Assembly (NCBI RefSeq): GCF_900178525.1 | Contig: NZ_FXDJ01000009.1 | Span: 248,001-312,000, forward strand | DNA length: 64,000 nucleotides | DNA from: Massilibacteroides vaginae | GTDB lineage: Bacteria; Bacteroidota; Bacteroidia; Bacteroidales; Tannerellaceae | Reading direction: 5' to 3' | Part shown: positions 41,438 to 51,627 of the stretch, piece after piece | Numbering within the stretch: position 1 is the first letter of the stretch | How the letters are laid out: every line of letters begins with the position of its first letter | Translations under genes and position numbers: made by a program | Notes under the pieces: model-generated | The model's input: the letters and a program-made list of their open reading frames with translations, nothing else | Database searches by the model: none | Told to the model about the DNA's origin: nothing

Positions 41438-44400
41438 ACGTCTTCATCTCCAACAGAATATTGAAGCCTTACGTACTGCTTTTAAATTGGAGAAGGAACA
41501 GCGGCAAGCTACCGCAGGCGAAAGACTGCTAATGATGCATTATAGCGGATTTGGTGGTCTAAAGTTCGTATTGAACCCTATCTCCAGTGAAGTAGATATC
41601 AATCATTGGCGAAAAAACGAACATGATCTTTTTCCAATTACACAGGAATTACACCAACTATTAATGGAGAATTCCGTTGATGATAAACAGTACAGAAAAT
41701 ATGTGGACAGTATGAAAAGCTCTGTCCTAACAGCATTTTACACACCACCACAGGTTATAGATGCTATCTCATTTGCTCTGAAAGATAGTGGACTTAAAAT
41801 ACAGAATTTTCTGGAACCATCAGCAGGTATTGGTGCATTCATACAATCTTTTGCAGATAACGAAGAGACTAGGGTTACTGCCTATGAAAAAGATGTATTA
41901 ACCGGGAAGATACTAAAACACCTCTATCCAGAAAGTAATATCCGTGTAAGTGGCTTTGAGGAAATTTCCGAAAAAGAACAGAACAGCTATGATGTAATCG
42001 CAAGTAATATTCCGTTTGGAGATACTGCTGTATTTGATTTATCCTATTCCCGAAGTAAAGATTATGCAAAAGTACAAGCAGCCAGAAGTATTCATAACTA
42101 TTTCTTTTTGAAAGGGAATGATATGCTTCGGGAAGGAGGTTTACAGTTTTTCATTACCTCGCAAGGAGTATTAAATAGTCCTAAGAATGAGCCGATACGT
42201 AGAGCATTAATGGAAAACAACAATTTGGTGTCAGCTATCCGATTGCCAAATAACTTATTTACAGAGTATGCAGGCACAGAAGTAGGCTCTGATTTGATAA
42301 TCCTACAAAAGAATACAATTAAGCAAAGCTTATCTGAAGCAGAAGAACTGTTTTGCCAAAGTCAACAGACTGTATACAATACACCAGGGAATGCATTATT
42401 TTATAATAACAGCAGGATTGTACATACTGAAAGTAAATTAGATACTGACCCTTACGGACAGCCCGCTTTGATCTATAAACACAATGATGGTGTAAATGGA
42501 ATTGCTAAAGACCTAACACAAATGCTTTCTAAAGACTTTGGTAGGAATTTAAACTTAGCTTTATACAAAGGTGAACGAAATGAGGAGCCGGCAATAGAAA
42601 TTCCCGTTACACCAATTTTTACACCTCCTATAATTGAATCAGCAATTACCCAACAGGAACAACAAAGAATTTCACCGCCACAAGAACTAAAACAGCTGAG
42701 TATTTTTGACTTATTTGGCAATGATGATGAGTCTATAACAGTAATTGCACCACCAAAGAAAACAGCCCAAAGTCAAAAGAAAAAGTTTAACAGAAACCGT
42801 ACTCCGATTGGAAAGCAAACCAATCTTTTCAGTGGTGGTATGCAACAACCCTATGTACAGCCTGTTAACAATGAATCTATAAGTAAACCTAAAAACAATG
42901 AGCCAAGAGAGCTAATCGGAGATTTATTTTCGCAGGTAAACGAAAAAGATACTGTTGATAAGCTAGTTCTAAAAAACACACTTCCAGAGCCTGCTTTGTA
43001 TAGTCAGGAAATACAAGCATTTCACCGTAATGACTGCCTTGTGGTAAACAATGGCTGGGTTGGTCATTTACAAAATGTTGACAAAGTTGACAAAACAGGT
43101 ATATTCCATCCTTTGCAATTGACTTCTTCACAGAAAGCAAGAGCTGAAGCCTATATTGCTATAAGGGATACCTACATAGATCTTTATCAAAAGGAAGCAG
43201 AGAAACAAACCGAACATAACTCAGAAAGAGAAACCCTTAACTATTTGTATGATGCTTTTGTAAGAAAGTATGGTAACCTGAATAGTGCTGATAATATTAA
43301 GCTTATTAAAACGGATAGTGCGGGGAAAGAAGTACCGTATCTGGAACGTACAATTGGTGGAGTGATACATAAAGCCGATGTATTTAGTCATCCTGTTAGT
43401 TTTTCCATCTCTACACTGGCAACGGACAATCCAGAAGAAGCATTAGCAGCTTCATTAAACAAATACGGAACTGTAGATCTGGAATACATGTCTGAAATCA
43501 GCAGTATGTCTGCCGATGCTCTTAAAGAAGCCTTGAATGACCGTATTTATTACAATCCGTTAGCTAATGAATACGAAATAGCGGAACGTTGGATTGCAGG
43601 AAATGTGGTTGAAAAGGCACACGAACTTAGAAGCCATGTTGAAAATAATCCTGAGGATAAAGAAGCTGCACGAAGCTTAACTATATTGGAAGAATCCCGA
43701 CCAAGAAGAATAGAGTTTGAAGAACTTGATTTTAATTTAGGTGAGCGATGGATACCGTCCGGAATCTACGCACGCTTTGCCTCACATCTTTTCGACACAG
43801 AAGTAAGAATACACTATTCAGATAGTTCAGATGATTTTTCCGTAACCTCTAAACAGGGCAATCAACATATTTGGGAAAAATATGCCGTAAAATCGGAAAG
43901 CAGAACATTTGATGGAATTGCGTTACTGAAACACGCTTTAGTAAACACGACACCCGATATTACTAAAAAAGTTACGATTGGAGATCAAGAGGTTAAAGTA
44001 AGGGATATGGAAGCCATACAAATGGCAAACAGTAAAATTGATGAAATAAGAACAGCCTTTACTGAATGGCTCCATGCTCAAAACGATGAGTTCAAAACAC
44101 GACTTACAGATCAATATAATGATAAGTTCAATTGTTTTGTCCGCCCCAATTATGATGGAAGCCATCAGGATTTTCCTGGTCTGGATCGCAAGGCTTTGGG
44201 CATAAATGATCTTTATGGAAGTCAAAAGGATACCGTTTGGATGATTAAGCTGAATAACGGAGCCATCTGCGACCATGAAGTCGGTGCAGGAAAAACTTTA
44301 GTAATGTGTACAGCGGCACAGGAAATGAAACGACTGGGTTTGGCTCATAAGCCAATGATCATTGGTTTGAAAAGCAATGTTCATGAGATTGCAGAAGCCT

Positions 44401-46808
44401 ATCGTACTGCATATCCGCATGCTAAAATCCTGTTTCCAGGGAAAGATGATTTTACACCTCAAAAACGCTTGCGAATCTTTGGCGATATAAAAAACAATGA
44501 TTGGGATTGCGTGATATTGACGCATGATCAGTTTGGAATGATACCGCAATCGCCCGAAGTACAAAAGGAAATTCTTGAAATTGAACTGGATAATGTAGAA
44601 CGAAATCTTGATGCTATGCAATCGCAAGGTGCTGAAGTAACAAGAGGTATGCTTGCAGGAGCTATCAAAAGGAAAGAAAACCTCGAAGTAAAACTTAAAA
44701 CGCTGCAACACGATATTGAGAATAGAAAAGATGATATTGTAGATTTTAAAATGATGGGTATAGATCATCTGTTTATCGACGAAAGCCACCAGTTTAAGAA
44801 CTTGATGTTTAATACCCGACATAGTCGTGTAGCAGGATTGGGAAATGTAGATGGTAGTCAGAAAGCCCTGAACTTATTGTTTGCTATACGTACTATTCAG
44901 GATCGTACCAATGCCGACATGGGAGCTACCTTTCTTTCGGGAACCACCATCAGTAACTCTTTAACGGAGTTGTATCTGTTATTCAAATATCTTAGACCAA
45001 GGGCATTAGAAAAACAAGGTATAAACTGTTTTGATGCATGGGCGGCTATTTATGCAAGAAAAACTACGGATTATGAATTTTCTGTAGCCAATAATATTGT
45101 GGCAAAGGAACGATTTCGTTATTTTATTAAAGTACCGGAGCTAGCTCAGTTCTATTCTGAAATTACAGATTATCGCACAGCAAAGGATATAGGGATTGAC
45201 CGACCGGAGAAAAAGGAAATACTGTACAATATTCCACCTACACCAGACCAGGCAAAATTTATACAAAACCTGATGCAGTTTGCAAAATCCGGGGATGCTA
45301 CCTTGCTTGGAAGACCGCCATTATCTAAAACGGAAGAAAAAGCAAAAATGCTCATTGCAACAGACTACGCACGTAAAATGTCGCTGGATATGCGTATGGT
45401 GAGTGGTGCTTATTATGATCATCCTGATAACAAGGCTTCGCACTGTGCCGATAATATCGCCAAATATTACCAAAAGTTTAATGCACAAAAAGGAACACAA
45501 TTCGTTTTTTCTGATTTGGGGACCTACAAGTCCGGAGAGTGGAACGTGTATTCTGAAATCAAGAAAAAACTGGTAGAAACACATGGTATTCCTGCTCACG
45601 AAGTCCGTTTCATACAGGAAGCTAAAACAGATAATCAACGTAAGGAGCTGATTAAGGGAATGAATGAAGGTAAAATTCGGGTACTATTTGGCTCTACAAG
45701 TATGCTTGGAACAGGAGTCAACGCACAGAAGAGAGCTGTAGCTATACATCATTTAGATACACCCTGGAGACCTAGTGATCTTGCCCAAAGAGATGGTCGG
45801 GCAATTCGTAAAGGCAATGAAATAGCCAAGCATTTTGCCGATAATAAAGTGGATGTGGTCATCTATGCCGTAGAAAAATCACTGGACAGTTATAAGTTTA
45901 ATCTATTGTTCAACAAACAACTATTCATAGACCAGCTAAAATCAAATAATCTCGGTAAGAGAACTATTGATGAAGGAAGTATGGATGAAAAGTCAGGAAT
46001 GAATTTTTCTGAATACGTAGCAATTCTATCAGGAAATACTGACCTTTTAGACAAGGCGAAAGTAGAAAAGCAAATTGCAGGCTTGGAAAGTGAGAAACAG
46101 GCATTTAATAGGTCAAAATATAGTGCTAAATATAAACTTGAAGATTTCACAGCAGAGCTTAACAAAGCTCAGTCGCGACATGATCGTATGAGTCTTGATT
46201 GGAGTAATCTGCAACAACGTATTCAAAAGAACCAGGATGGTACGATTGTAAACGCTATTCAGCTCACAGGTCTTCCTGCTACTGCTACCATCAAGCAAAT
46301 AGGTACTAACCTTAATGAATTAACAGATAAATCCCGAACAGGTGGAGATTATGAAGAAATCGGAAGTTTATATGGTTTTCAATTATTGGTAAAAACCGAA
46401 ATGTCAGAAAAAGATGGAGTCGATATTCGAGTGAACCGTTTTTTTGTACAAGGCGAAGGAAATATAAAATATACATTCAATAATGGAATAATGGCGAAAG
46501 AGCCGGAAACTGCCTCAATGAATTTTTTGCGGGCACTGGAAAAACTACCATCCTATATCGCTAAAGAGCAAGAAAATATAACTGATTTTCAAAAAGATAT
46601 TCCAATACTTCAGGGAGTAGTGGATGGTATATGGACAAAAGAATGTCGACTGAGCGAGCTTAAAACCGAACTTGCCGCAATCGACCGTAAGATTCAACTA
46701 TCCATTACACCCCAATCAAATAAACAGGAAGATACTCAAAATGAGGCTAAGCTACCAGAATTAACTGCTTCAATGACAAAAAATATAAGTACTAAAAATA
46801 CATTTTAG
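41424..46808 (+). CDS. DarB-like DNA methylase-helicase fusion
   Basis: A 1794-residue protein typical of Bacteroidota conjugative elements and related in layout to phage P1 DarB. The N-terminal domain (about 100-300) resembles N6-adenine methyltransferases: [12 protein letters not shown] binds S-adenosylmethionine, and [10 protein letters not shown] stands for the NPPF catalytic motif. The middle (about 430-900) is low in complexity and then of unknown fold. The C-terminal SF2 helicase has GAGKT (Walker A), LFIDESHQF (DEAH-like) and [20 protein letters not shown] (motif VI). DarB protects incoming DNA from host restriction. The same role here, during conjugation, is inference. Confidence 0.9.
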   Translation: MGFSKRLHLQQNIEALRTAFKLEKEQRQATAGERLLMMHYSGFGGLKFVLNPISSEVDINHWRKNEHDLFPITQELHQLLMENSVDDKQYRKYVDSMKSSVLTAFYTPPQVIDAISFALKDSGLKIQNFLEPSAGIGAFIQSFADNEETRVTAYEKDVLTGKILKHLYPESNIRVSGFEEISEKEQNSYDVIASNIPFGDTAVFDLSYSRSKDYAKVQAARSIHNYFFLKGNDMLREGGLQFFITSQGVLNSPKNEPIRRALMENNNLVSAIRLPNNLFTEYAGTEVGSDLIILQKNTIKQSLSEAEELFCQSQQTVYNTPGNALFYNNSRIVHTESKLDTDPYGQPALIYKHNDGVNGIAKDLTQMLSKDFGRNLNLALYKGERNEEPAIEIPVTPIFTPPIIESAITQQEQQRISPPQELKQLSIFDLFGNDDESITVIAPPKKTAQSQKKKFNRNRTPIGKQTNLFSGGMQQPYVQPVNNESISKPKNNEPRELIGDLFSQVNEKDTVDKLVLKNTLPEPALYSQEIQAFHRNDCLVVNNGWVGHLQNVDKVDKTGIFHPLQLTSSQKARAEAYIAIRDTYIDLYQKEAEKQTEHNSERETLNYLYDAFVRKYGNLNSADNIKLIKTDSAGKEVPYLERTIGGVIHKADVFSHPVSFSISTLATDNPEEALAASLNKYGTVDLEYMSEISSMSADALKEALNDRIYYNPLANEYEIAERWIAGNVVEKAHELRSHVENNPEDKEAARSLTILEESRPRRIEFEELDFNLGERWIPSGIYARFASHLFDTEVRIHYSDSSDDFSVTSKQGNQHIWEKYAVKSESRTFDGIALLKHALVNTTPDITKKVTIGDQEVKVRDMEAIQMANSKIDEIRTAFTEWLHAQNDEFKTRLTDQYNDKFNCFVRPNYDGSHQDFPGLDRKALGINDLYGSQKDTVWMIKLNNGAICDHEVGAGKTLVMCTAAQEMKRLGLAHKPMIIGLKSNVHEIAEAYRTAYPHAKILFPGKDDFTPQKRLRIFGDIKNNDWDCVILTHDQFGMIPQSPEVQKEILEIELDNVERNLDAMQSQGAEVTRGMLAGAIKRKENLEVKLKTLQHDIENRKDDIVDFKMMGIDHLFIDESHQFKNLMFNTRHSRVAGLGNVDGSQKALNLLFAIRTIQDRTNADMGATFLSGTTISNSLTELYLLFKYLRPRALEKQGINCFDAWAAIYARKTTDYEFSVANNIVAKERFRYFIKVPELAQFYSEITDYRTAKDIGIDRPEKKEILYNIPPTPDQAKFIQNLMQFAKSGDATLLGRPPLSKTEEKAKMLIATDYARKMSLDMRMVSGAYYDHPDNKASHCADNIAKYYQKFNAQKGTQFVFSDLGTYKSGEWNVYSEIKKKLVETHGIPAHEVRFIQEAKTDNQRKELIKGMNEGKIRVLFGSTSMLGTGVNAQKRAVAIHHLDTPWRPSDLAQRDGRAIRKGNEIAKHFADNKVDVVIYAVEKSLDSYKFNLLFNKQLFIDQLKSNNLGKRTIDEGSMDEKSGMNFSEYVAILSGNTDLLDKAKVEKQIAGLESEKQAFNRSKYSAKYKLEDFTAELNKAQSRHDRMSLDWSNLQQRIQKNQDGTIVNAIQLTGLPATATIKQIGTNLNELTDKSRTGGDYEEIGSLYGFQLLVKTEMSEKDGVDIRVNRFFVQGEGNIKYTFNNGIMAKEPETASMNFLRALEKLPSYIAKEQENITDFQKDIPILQGVVDGIWTKECRLSELKTELAAIDRKIQLSITPQSNKQEDTQNEAKLPELTASMTKNISTKNTF

Positions 46809-46827
46809 CGTAAATATAAATAAACTC

Positions 46828-47655
46828 TCACTTATCGTCCTGTTCATCCATTTTTTTGCTTAAAACATCTCTAAGAGAGTCTAGAAACTTGGTTTTGTTG
46901 ATTTTCCTATTACGTAGTTCTAAATAAGTATGATAAAAATCACCGATATCTACATTAAACATTCTTGAAAACACTCTTGAGATCTGTTTGATATCAGCAT
47001 GACCATAATCCAATACCCCCTGAGCTTGCAAGGCATAAATAAGTTCAACTAATGCAGCTTTACTTCCTGTCCAGTTCAAAGAATAGTGTGGACTTTTTGC
47101 ACTTGAAATGTTTGAAAGCCCAAAAATTCTGTCTTCAATATATAGTTGGATAAGATCATTTGCTAAAATTTTTGCAACTTTATAATCATGGCTAGTACAG
47201 AATCTATGATCTGTCTCAAAATAATAACTATCTAAGCTTAGTTTGATATCATATTTCCCTCGCAAAAAATATTTATCATCTAGGTAAGTACTATTTGTTC
47301 TGTAATATTTGTAAAACTCAAGATTATTATCAAAATATAGCTTCAATTTTGTAATCTCATTTTTTAGATACTTTTTCGTTACCTTATCTCCACCATAAGG
47401 GATTTTAGCCTCAATCTTATAAATACCGTTGTAATAAATCAACTTAGCAACAAACTGCGGTTTTATCTTCTTAAAAAAGCAGATTTCTTCATTAGCATCT
47501 TTAAAACCCTTTTCAATGATAAACTCCTTTACCTCGTTGAGTTTTTTTTGTGCAATTTCAATTGCGTCTTCTGCAAGCAACATTGTTTTATCACATGATA
47601 AATCATTTAGGTGGTCATTTAGCTGCTGTAATTTTTCATAACAGTATTTTTTCAT
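46828..47655 (-). CDS. RteC family regulator, copy 2
   Basis: A 275-residue RteC-family protein. Motifs match the first copy: FFKKIKPQFVAKLIYYNGIY, FYKYYRTNSTYLDDKYF, SHDYKVAKILANDLI and LNWTGSKAALVELIYALQA. The two copies clearly diverge in the N terminus and charged regions, so they are old paralogues or come from different elements. It is convergent with the methylase-helicase gene and lies 82 bp downstream of the patatin gene on the same strand. Confidence 0.9.
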   Translation of the reverse strand: MKKYCYEKLQQLNDHLNDLSCDKTMLLAEDAIEIAQKKLNEVKEFIIEKGFKDANEEICFFKKIKPQFVAKLIYYNGIYKIEAKIPYGGDKVTKKYLKNEITKLKLYFDNNLEFYKYYRTNSTYLDDKYFLRGKYDIKLSLDSYYFETDHRFCTSHDYKVAKILANDLIQLYIEDRIFGLSNISSAKSPHYSLNWTGSKAALVELIYALQAQGVLDYGHADIKQISRVFSRMFNVDIGDFYHTYLELRNRKINKTKFLDSLRDVLSKKMDEQDDK

Positions 47656-47737
47656 CTATTAAATTGTTGCGATTTTTGAGTTATGAAACTTAATATGATA
47701 TTTATCCAATAGGCAATAGTCTACTAATGTTTTATAC

Positions 47738-48523
47738 TCAACAGTTATTATCCTGTCTTAAAGACAGCAAATCATCTTCAAATTTTTTAGCATGTTCATA
47801 TCCTATTTGATATATTTCATCCATATGTTTTGTGTCGAAAGTTGAAAACTTTCGAAGTTCTCCCGGCTGTATAAAGACGTCGCAGTAATTTGCTCCTTCT
47901 TTATCTATTTTTGAAGTAATTATTCGGATAATGCGGTCCATGATTTCACCATATCCCATATGTCCCCTTGCAATCTCAATAGAATTTACATCCACTCCAA
48001 CACTCTTTCCGCATGTTGCATTTATGTGTTCAACAGGAAAATTATTTAGTATACCTCCATCGCATAATATAGTATCATTATGATAATTGACGGGGACAAA
48101 GACCATAGGGAAACAACATGAAGATTTAATTGCCAAACTTAGGCAGCCCTGATTGAACACCAACGACCGAGCATTACTCAAATCAGTAACAGAAACATAT
48201 AATGGGACTTTGAGCTGCTCAAAACTGTTATGAGGGATATATTTGGTAATAATCCTTTCAAATATATCTGGACTGAACATTCCTCCATTACCTCGAAATA
48301 AATCTGTGTAATTGAAAAACTTTTCTGTTTTTGCAAATTTGAAAATCTCTGCAGGACTGTAGCCTTCCGCAATAAAGGCACCAATAAGTGCACCTGCGCT
48401 TGCACCTGAAATAGCATCAAATGAGATTCCTAACTCTTCCATACATTGGAGAACACCAAGGTGAGCTATTCCTCTAAACCCACCTCCTGAAAGTGTAATC
48501 CCAATTTTATTATTTACTATCAT
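47738..48523 (-). CDS. Patatin-like phospholipase
   Basis: A 261-residue patatin/RssA-family lipid acyl hydrolase. The Ser-Asp dyad is intact: Ser42 in GASAG and Asp155 in CDGGILNNFP. The oxyanion loop SGGGFRG is at residues 12-18. No signal peptide is present, so it would be cytosolic or act on the inner membrane leaflet. Patatins occur as housekeeping esterases and as effectors of anti-phage systems such as CBASS (CapV). No cyclase gene is seen here. It is last in a run of eight same-strand genes that begins with RND efflux genes. Confidence 0.92.
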   Translation of the reverse strand: MIVNNKIGITLSGGGFRGIAHLGVLQCMEELGISFDAISGASAGALIGAFIAEGYSPAEIFKFAKTEKFFNYTDLFRGNGGMFSPDIFERIITKYIPHNSFEQLKVPLYVSVTDLSNARSLVFNQGCLSLAIKSSCCFPMVFVPVNYHNDTILCDGGILNNFPVEHINATCGKSVGVDVNSIEIARGHMGYGEIMDRIIRIITSKIDKEGANYCDVFIQPGELRKFSTFDTKHMDEIYQIGYEHAKKFEDDLLSLRQDNNC

Positions 48524-48616
48524 TATTCAATTCCCCTTCCTACTTATAGATTATAATTATTCGACATTATTAGTGTCTCTAGTCCGTAATTTTTGAGACT
48601 TTATCTGACTTAGGAA

Positions 48617-48868
48617 TTACATTATAAATACCTTATACTCCCTGCTAGGTGTCGGTGGAACTAACATTGTTTTAACCCACGAGGGATCTAGCGCTTTGCC
48701 TTCACTGTCTAGGAAAGAGTTCGTAATTATTCTTGCCAAGTCTTCAGGATTGCCACCGATTAACGGCTTACCCTCAAAATAGAGCTCGTTATGTAGCTGA
48801 AAAAAAATATCTACAACCTGCTCCACAGAACAGTTGATCTTTATTTTTTTAGAATTTACTTTATCCAT
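48617..48868 (-). CDS. Small hypothetical protein
   Basis: An 83-residue cytosolic protein that I do not recognise. It has a helical core (VEQVVDIFFQLHNELYFEG) and a conserved-looking GNPEDLARIITNSFLD segment. It lies 93 bp upstream of the patatin gene and 43 bp downstream of the outer-membrane protein gene, all on the same strand. A patatin partner is possible but not shown. Confidence 0.65.
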   Translation of the reverse strand: MDKVNSKKIKINCSVEQVVDIFFQLHNELYFEGKPLIGGNPEDLARIITNSFLDSEGKALDPSWVKTMLVPPTPSREYKVFIM

Positions 48869-48911
48869 AATCTTTTATTTTTTGTTACTAAGAGCTTTTA
48901 CTGACGTTCCG

Positions 48912-49559
48912 TCATCTTTTTTGATTGCTCAAATTCGTTCGAAAACCTAAAGCGATATTGGTACCACCAAGCTTACTGTCAAAGACATGAGAACGCCGTA
49001 GAGCATTGAAATGCTGTAATTCGATATACAATGCAAATTTTTTATTAACACGATATGATGCAAAACCACCCAATCTATAAGTCTCGTAAGCTTTTGTTTC
49101 CGAGCGCGTATTGATACTGGCAACACTTCCCTGAACCTCGGTAAAAGGGCTTGTGAGCCATAATAAACCAAACCCAGTAAAACCCCCAATTTCAATTCTG
49201 TCACCAATAACTGTATTTGATCCGATATCTACGAACGCACCGATTAAAGAGCGATTCCCCTTGTTTATAACGGAAAATCCATCGACTGATCTACTATTTG
49301 TAAAACTGTAAAGTGATATCTCATATACGGCTCTGAAGAATATACTCTTGTTGTACCGATATTGGAAGCCAGTCATCGTTCTTATACCAATATTACTATG
49401 CTTCATAAAATCTGAACGCGGGATGCTGAGTCCAAATGAAGTAGTAATCTCTATTTTATCTCTATAGCTGTTACTTATGGTGTCTTGAGAAAATACGTAG
49501 TTGCTAAAAAAAAACAAAAAAGCAATTATTATACAACACCTATTATTAGATGGGATCAT
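48912..49559 (-). CDS. Outer membrane beta-barrel protein
   Basis: A 215-residue exported protein with a signal peptide (IIAFLFFFSNYVFSQ) and alternating hydrophobic beta strands, ending in a typical aromatic-containing strand (NIALGFRTNL). It fits the small OmpW/OmpX-like porin-type barrels of Bacteroidota. Its role next to efflux genes is unknown, but all neighbours act at the envelope. Confidence 0.75.
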   Translation of the reverse strand: MIPSNNRCCIIIAFLFFFSNYVFSQDTISNSYRDKIEITTSFGLSIPRSDFMKHSNIGIRTMTGFQYRYNKSIFFRAVYEISLYSFTNSRSVDGFSVINKGNRSLIGAFVDIGSNTVIGDRIEIGGFTGFGLLWLTSPFTEVQGSVASINTRSETKAYETYRLGGFASYRVNKKFALYIELQHFNALRRSHVFDSKLGGTNIALGFRTNLSNQKR

Positions 49560-49621
49560 TTTCCCAATGATTTAAATTATTACATACAATCATTTGACAT
49601 TTAAAATTTATATTACTAAGT

Positions 49622-50011
49622 CTATAATTTCGTCCAAATTTCACTATGCCAAATAAATCCCCATTTAAGCTTAAATGTCAAACTCTTTCCATCACCATCA
49701 CTGATAATCCACATACTTTGATATTCTTTATCGTCGTTTAGGTCAATTGAAGTTCCTTTATATTCACCTTTTGATGTTTCAAGTATGTTCTTAGCCACTA
49801 CTTTTCCATTATTTAACTTTTCTTTCTGTTTGGGAGCTTCTAATTGTTTGATATTAAAACCTTTTCCTACTTTGTAGACTTCGACTATCATTTTATCTTT
49901 TGAAAGCCACTTTCCTGTAAATTTATCTTCCTTATTCTGCCCATAAGCTGAGCAGATAAGAAATAGAAATGCTGTCAAAAATATTACTGTAAAATTTACG
50001 CTCTTTTGCAT
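49622..50011 (-). CDS. Small secreted protein, DUF2147-like
   Basis: A 129-residue exported protein with signal peptide (FLTAFLFLICSAYGQ). The mature part starts DKFTGKWLSKDK, has a beta-rich core and ends KLKWGFIWHSEIWTKL, resembling lipocalin-like DUF2147 proteins. The function is unknown. It belongs to the same-strand block between the RND pump and the patatin gene. Confidence 0.65.
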   Translation of the reverse strand: MQKSVNFTVIFLTAFLFLICSAYGQNKEDKFTGKWLSKDKMIVEVYKVGKGFNIKQLEAPKQKEKLNNGKVVAKNILETSKGEYKGTSIDLNDDKEYQSMWIISDGDGKSLTFKLKWGFIWHSEIWTKL

Positions 50012-50059
50012 GTTTTCATTTTTATTGATTAGTGAACCATTTAAAATTTATTAATATAC

Positions 50060-50305
50060 CTAGTTTTCTTTGGTGTTCTTACTGAATAAGTTCTTGAACC
50101 ACTGCTTGATTTTACCCCAATATTCTTTTCCAAGAAGTGCAATAGCTGATACAAAAAATACCTCGCCGACAATAACCACCGTTGTTGTCACAATTGCCTT
50201 ATTAGGGATATCAGTAAATGGTATTATGGGTGCACCAACCCAGCATATGAGCGTGATGCCAAAGAATATAAAACCAAGTGTCTTTTTAAAATTGCTTTTA
50301 TCCAT
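50060..50305 (-). CDS. Small membrane protein, transporter-suffix-domain type
   Basis: An 81-residue protein with two membrane helices (GFIFFGITLICWVGAPIIPF and TTTVVIVGEVFFVSAIALLG) and a basic C-terminal tail. The pattern CWxxxPxxPF...GEVxFxxxxxLLGKEYW fits the small family named transporter suffix domain. It starts 11 bp after the TolC-like gene and may associate with a transporter. Confidence 0.7.
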   Translation of the reverse strand: MDKSNFKKTLGFIFFGITLICWVGAPIIPFTDIPNKAIVTTTVVIVGEVFFVSAIALLGKEYWGKIKQWFKNLFSKNTKEN

Positions 50306-50316
50306 TGTTGTATAAT

Positions 50317-51627
50317 TTATCTTCCGGTTTCTCTAAGATAGAGGTATCTAGCAACTAGAAATCCCGTGTATGCTTCTGTGTACTGATCTCTGCTCTGTTG
50401 TAATAGTGACTGGGCATCAATAAGATCGCTTAATATGCTTAGCCCATTCTGATATTGGTCTTTATTTATTCGCACATTTTCCTCAGCTGTCTCAATGGCC
50501 TGTTTGGCCAATAGTAACTTATTGTAATTTTCATTTAATTTGTTCCAATAACTTTGGAACATCACAAATAGCTTTTGATCAGTATCTTTTTTCTCGTATT
50601 CTGCCCTGTCTATCTGAGTTTGCTTTTTACGGAGATTGTAAGAACCGCCCCACCAGTCTGAAATGGGAAGGGTTAAAGTTGCATGAACCATAGTAGACGG
50701 ATTTCTATTTTTAAAAATATCATTGTATTGGTAATATCCAGCTCCAACACCAAAGTATGGAAGCAATTTACCACGTTCTATTTTCTTTTCCAGTTGTTTA
50801 GCTTCAATGTTTTTACTTAGGAGCTTGTGCATATTCGTATTTGTTACGGCCTGGTTATGATCCACAAGGAGAGTAACGGGATTGGAAATATACTCTTGAT
50901 CCTTGGTTTCTATTTCGAATTGACCACCATCTACATTCATTAACTGTGCAAGCTGAATTTTTAATAAACTGATACCGTTTTCTAGTTCTACACTAGCTGT
51001 CTTTATCTCGTTCTGTTTCAACTGTACCTGCAATAAATCGTTTCTATTTGTAACGCCTGCATCTACAGCAACTTTAACGTCGCTGAAAAGATTATCAGCT
51101 AGATTTTTCATTACATCAATAGTTTTGCGTTTCTCATATAGGGATACTAATGTCCAATAGTATTGTTCTACGTTTACTAGTAAATTCTTTTCAGCTTCCT
51201 GAGTCTGATATTTACTGACATCTTCGCCTAACTCTGCTAATTTATTTCCATAATAAATCTGTCCTCCTGTAAAAACGGGCTGTTCTAAAGATATACCTAG
51301 CATATAGCCATTTTTCCTGTCCCTTACATTGGGCATTCCCGGAAAACTTGAACCAAGCATGTTTATCATTTCTGCGGATTCTTTGCCAATCATTCCTTCT
51401 TTAAGATGATAACCTAATCCGAAGGCACTTACTTTTGGAAAATAATTGGTAAAAGCTTCCTTTTTAGTTAAAGATGCTTCCTCCATAGACAAACGATCAG
51501 CTTTTAGCGCATTGTTATTCTTTAACGTGAGTTCTTTGCACTGTTCCAGCGTATATGTAGTCTGTGCTGAAGCAGCACTTGTAGCCAAAAAAAGAAGGGC
51601 AAAAAATATATAGTGAAGAGATTTCAT
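50317..51627 (-). CDS. TolC family outer membrane channel of RND pump
   Basis: A 436-residue exported TolC-like channel with a signal peptide (IFFALLFLATSAASAQ) and the two helical repeats of the OEP family (YTLEQCKELTLKNNNALKAD and the late YQNGLSILSDLIDAQSLLQQ). Its ATG overlaps the stop of the RND gene (TAATG), showing translational coupling. It provides the outer membrane duct for the pump. Confidence 0.93.
   Translation of the reverse strand: MKSLHYIFFALLFLATSAASAQTTYTLEQCKELTLKNNNALKADRLSMEEASLTKKEAFTNYFPKVSAFGLGYHLKEGMIGKESAEMINMLGSSFPGMPNVRDRKNGYMLGISLEQPVFTGGQIYYGNKLAELGEDVSKYQTQEAEKNLLVNVEQYYWTLVSLYEKRKTIDVMKNLADNLFSDVKVAVDAGVTNRNDLLQVQLKQNEIKTASVELENGISLLKIQLAQLMNVDGGQFEIETKDQEYISNPVTLLVDHNQAVTNTNMHKLLSKNIEAKQLEKKIERGKLLPYFGVGAGYYQYNDIFKNRNPSTMVHATLTLPISDWWGGSYNLRKKQTQIDRAEYEKKDTDQKLFVMFQSYWNKLNENYNKLLLAKQAIETAEENVRINKDQYQNGLSILSDLIDAQSLLQQSRDQYTEAYTGFLVARYLYLRETGR

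Noticed and set aside
44298-44822. Open frame of 174 codons opposite the methylase-helicase gene.
   Set aside because: It lies fully inside the well-supported helicase domain on the other strand; its product has no domain-like pattern and is a shadow.
47738-48868. Patatin and neighbour considered as a CBASS anti-phage operon.
   Set aside because: No cyclic-nucleotide synthase, E1/E2-like or other CBASS gene is present in the neighbourhood.
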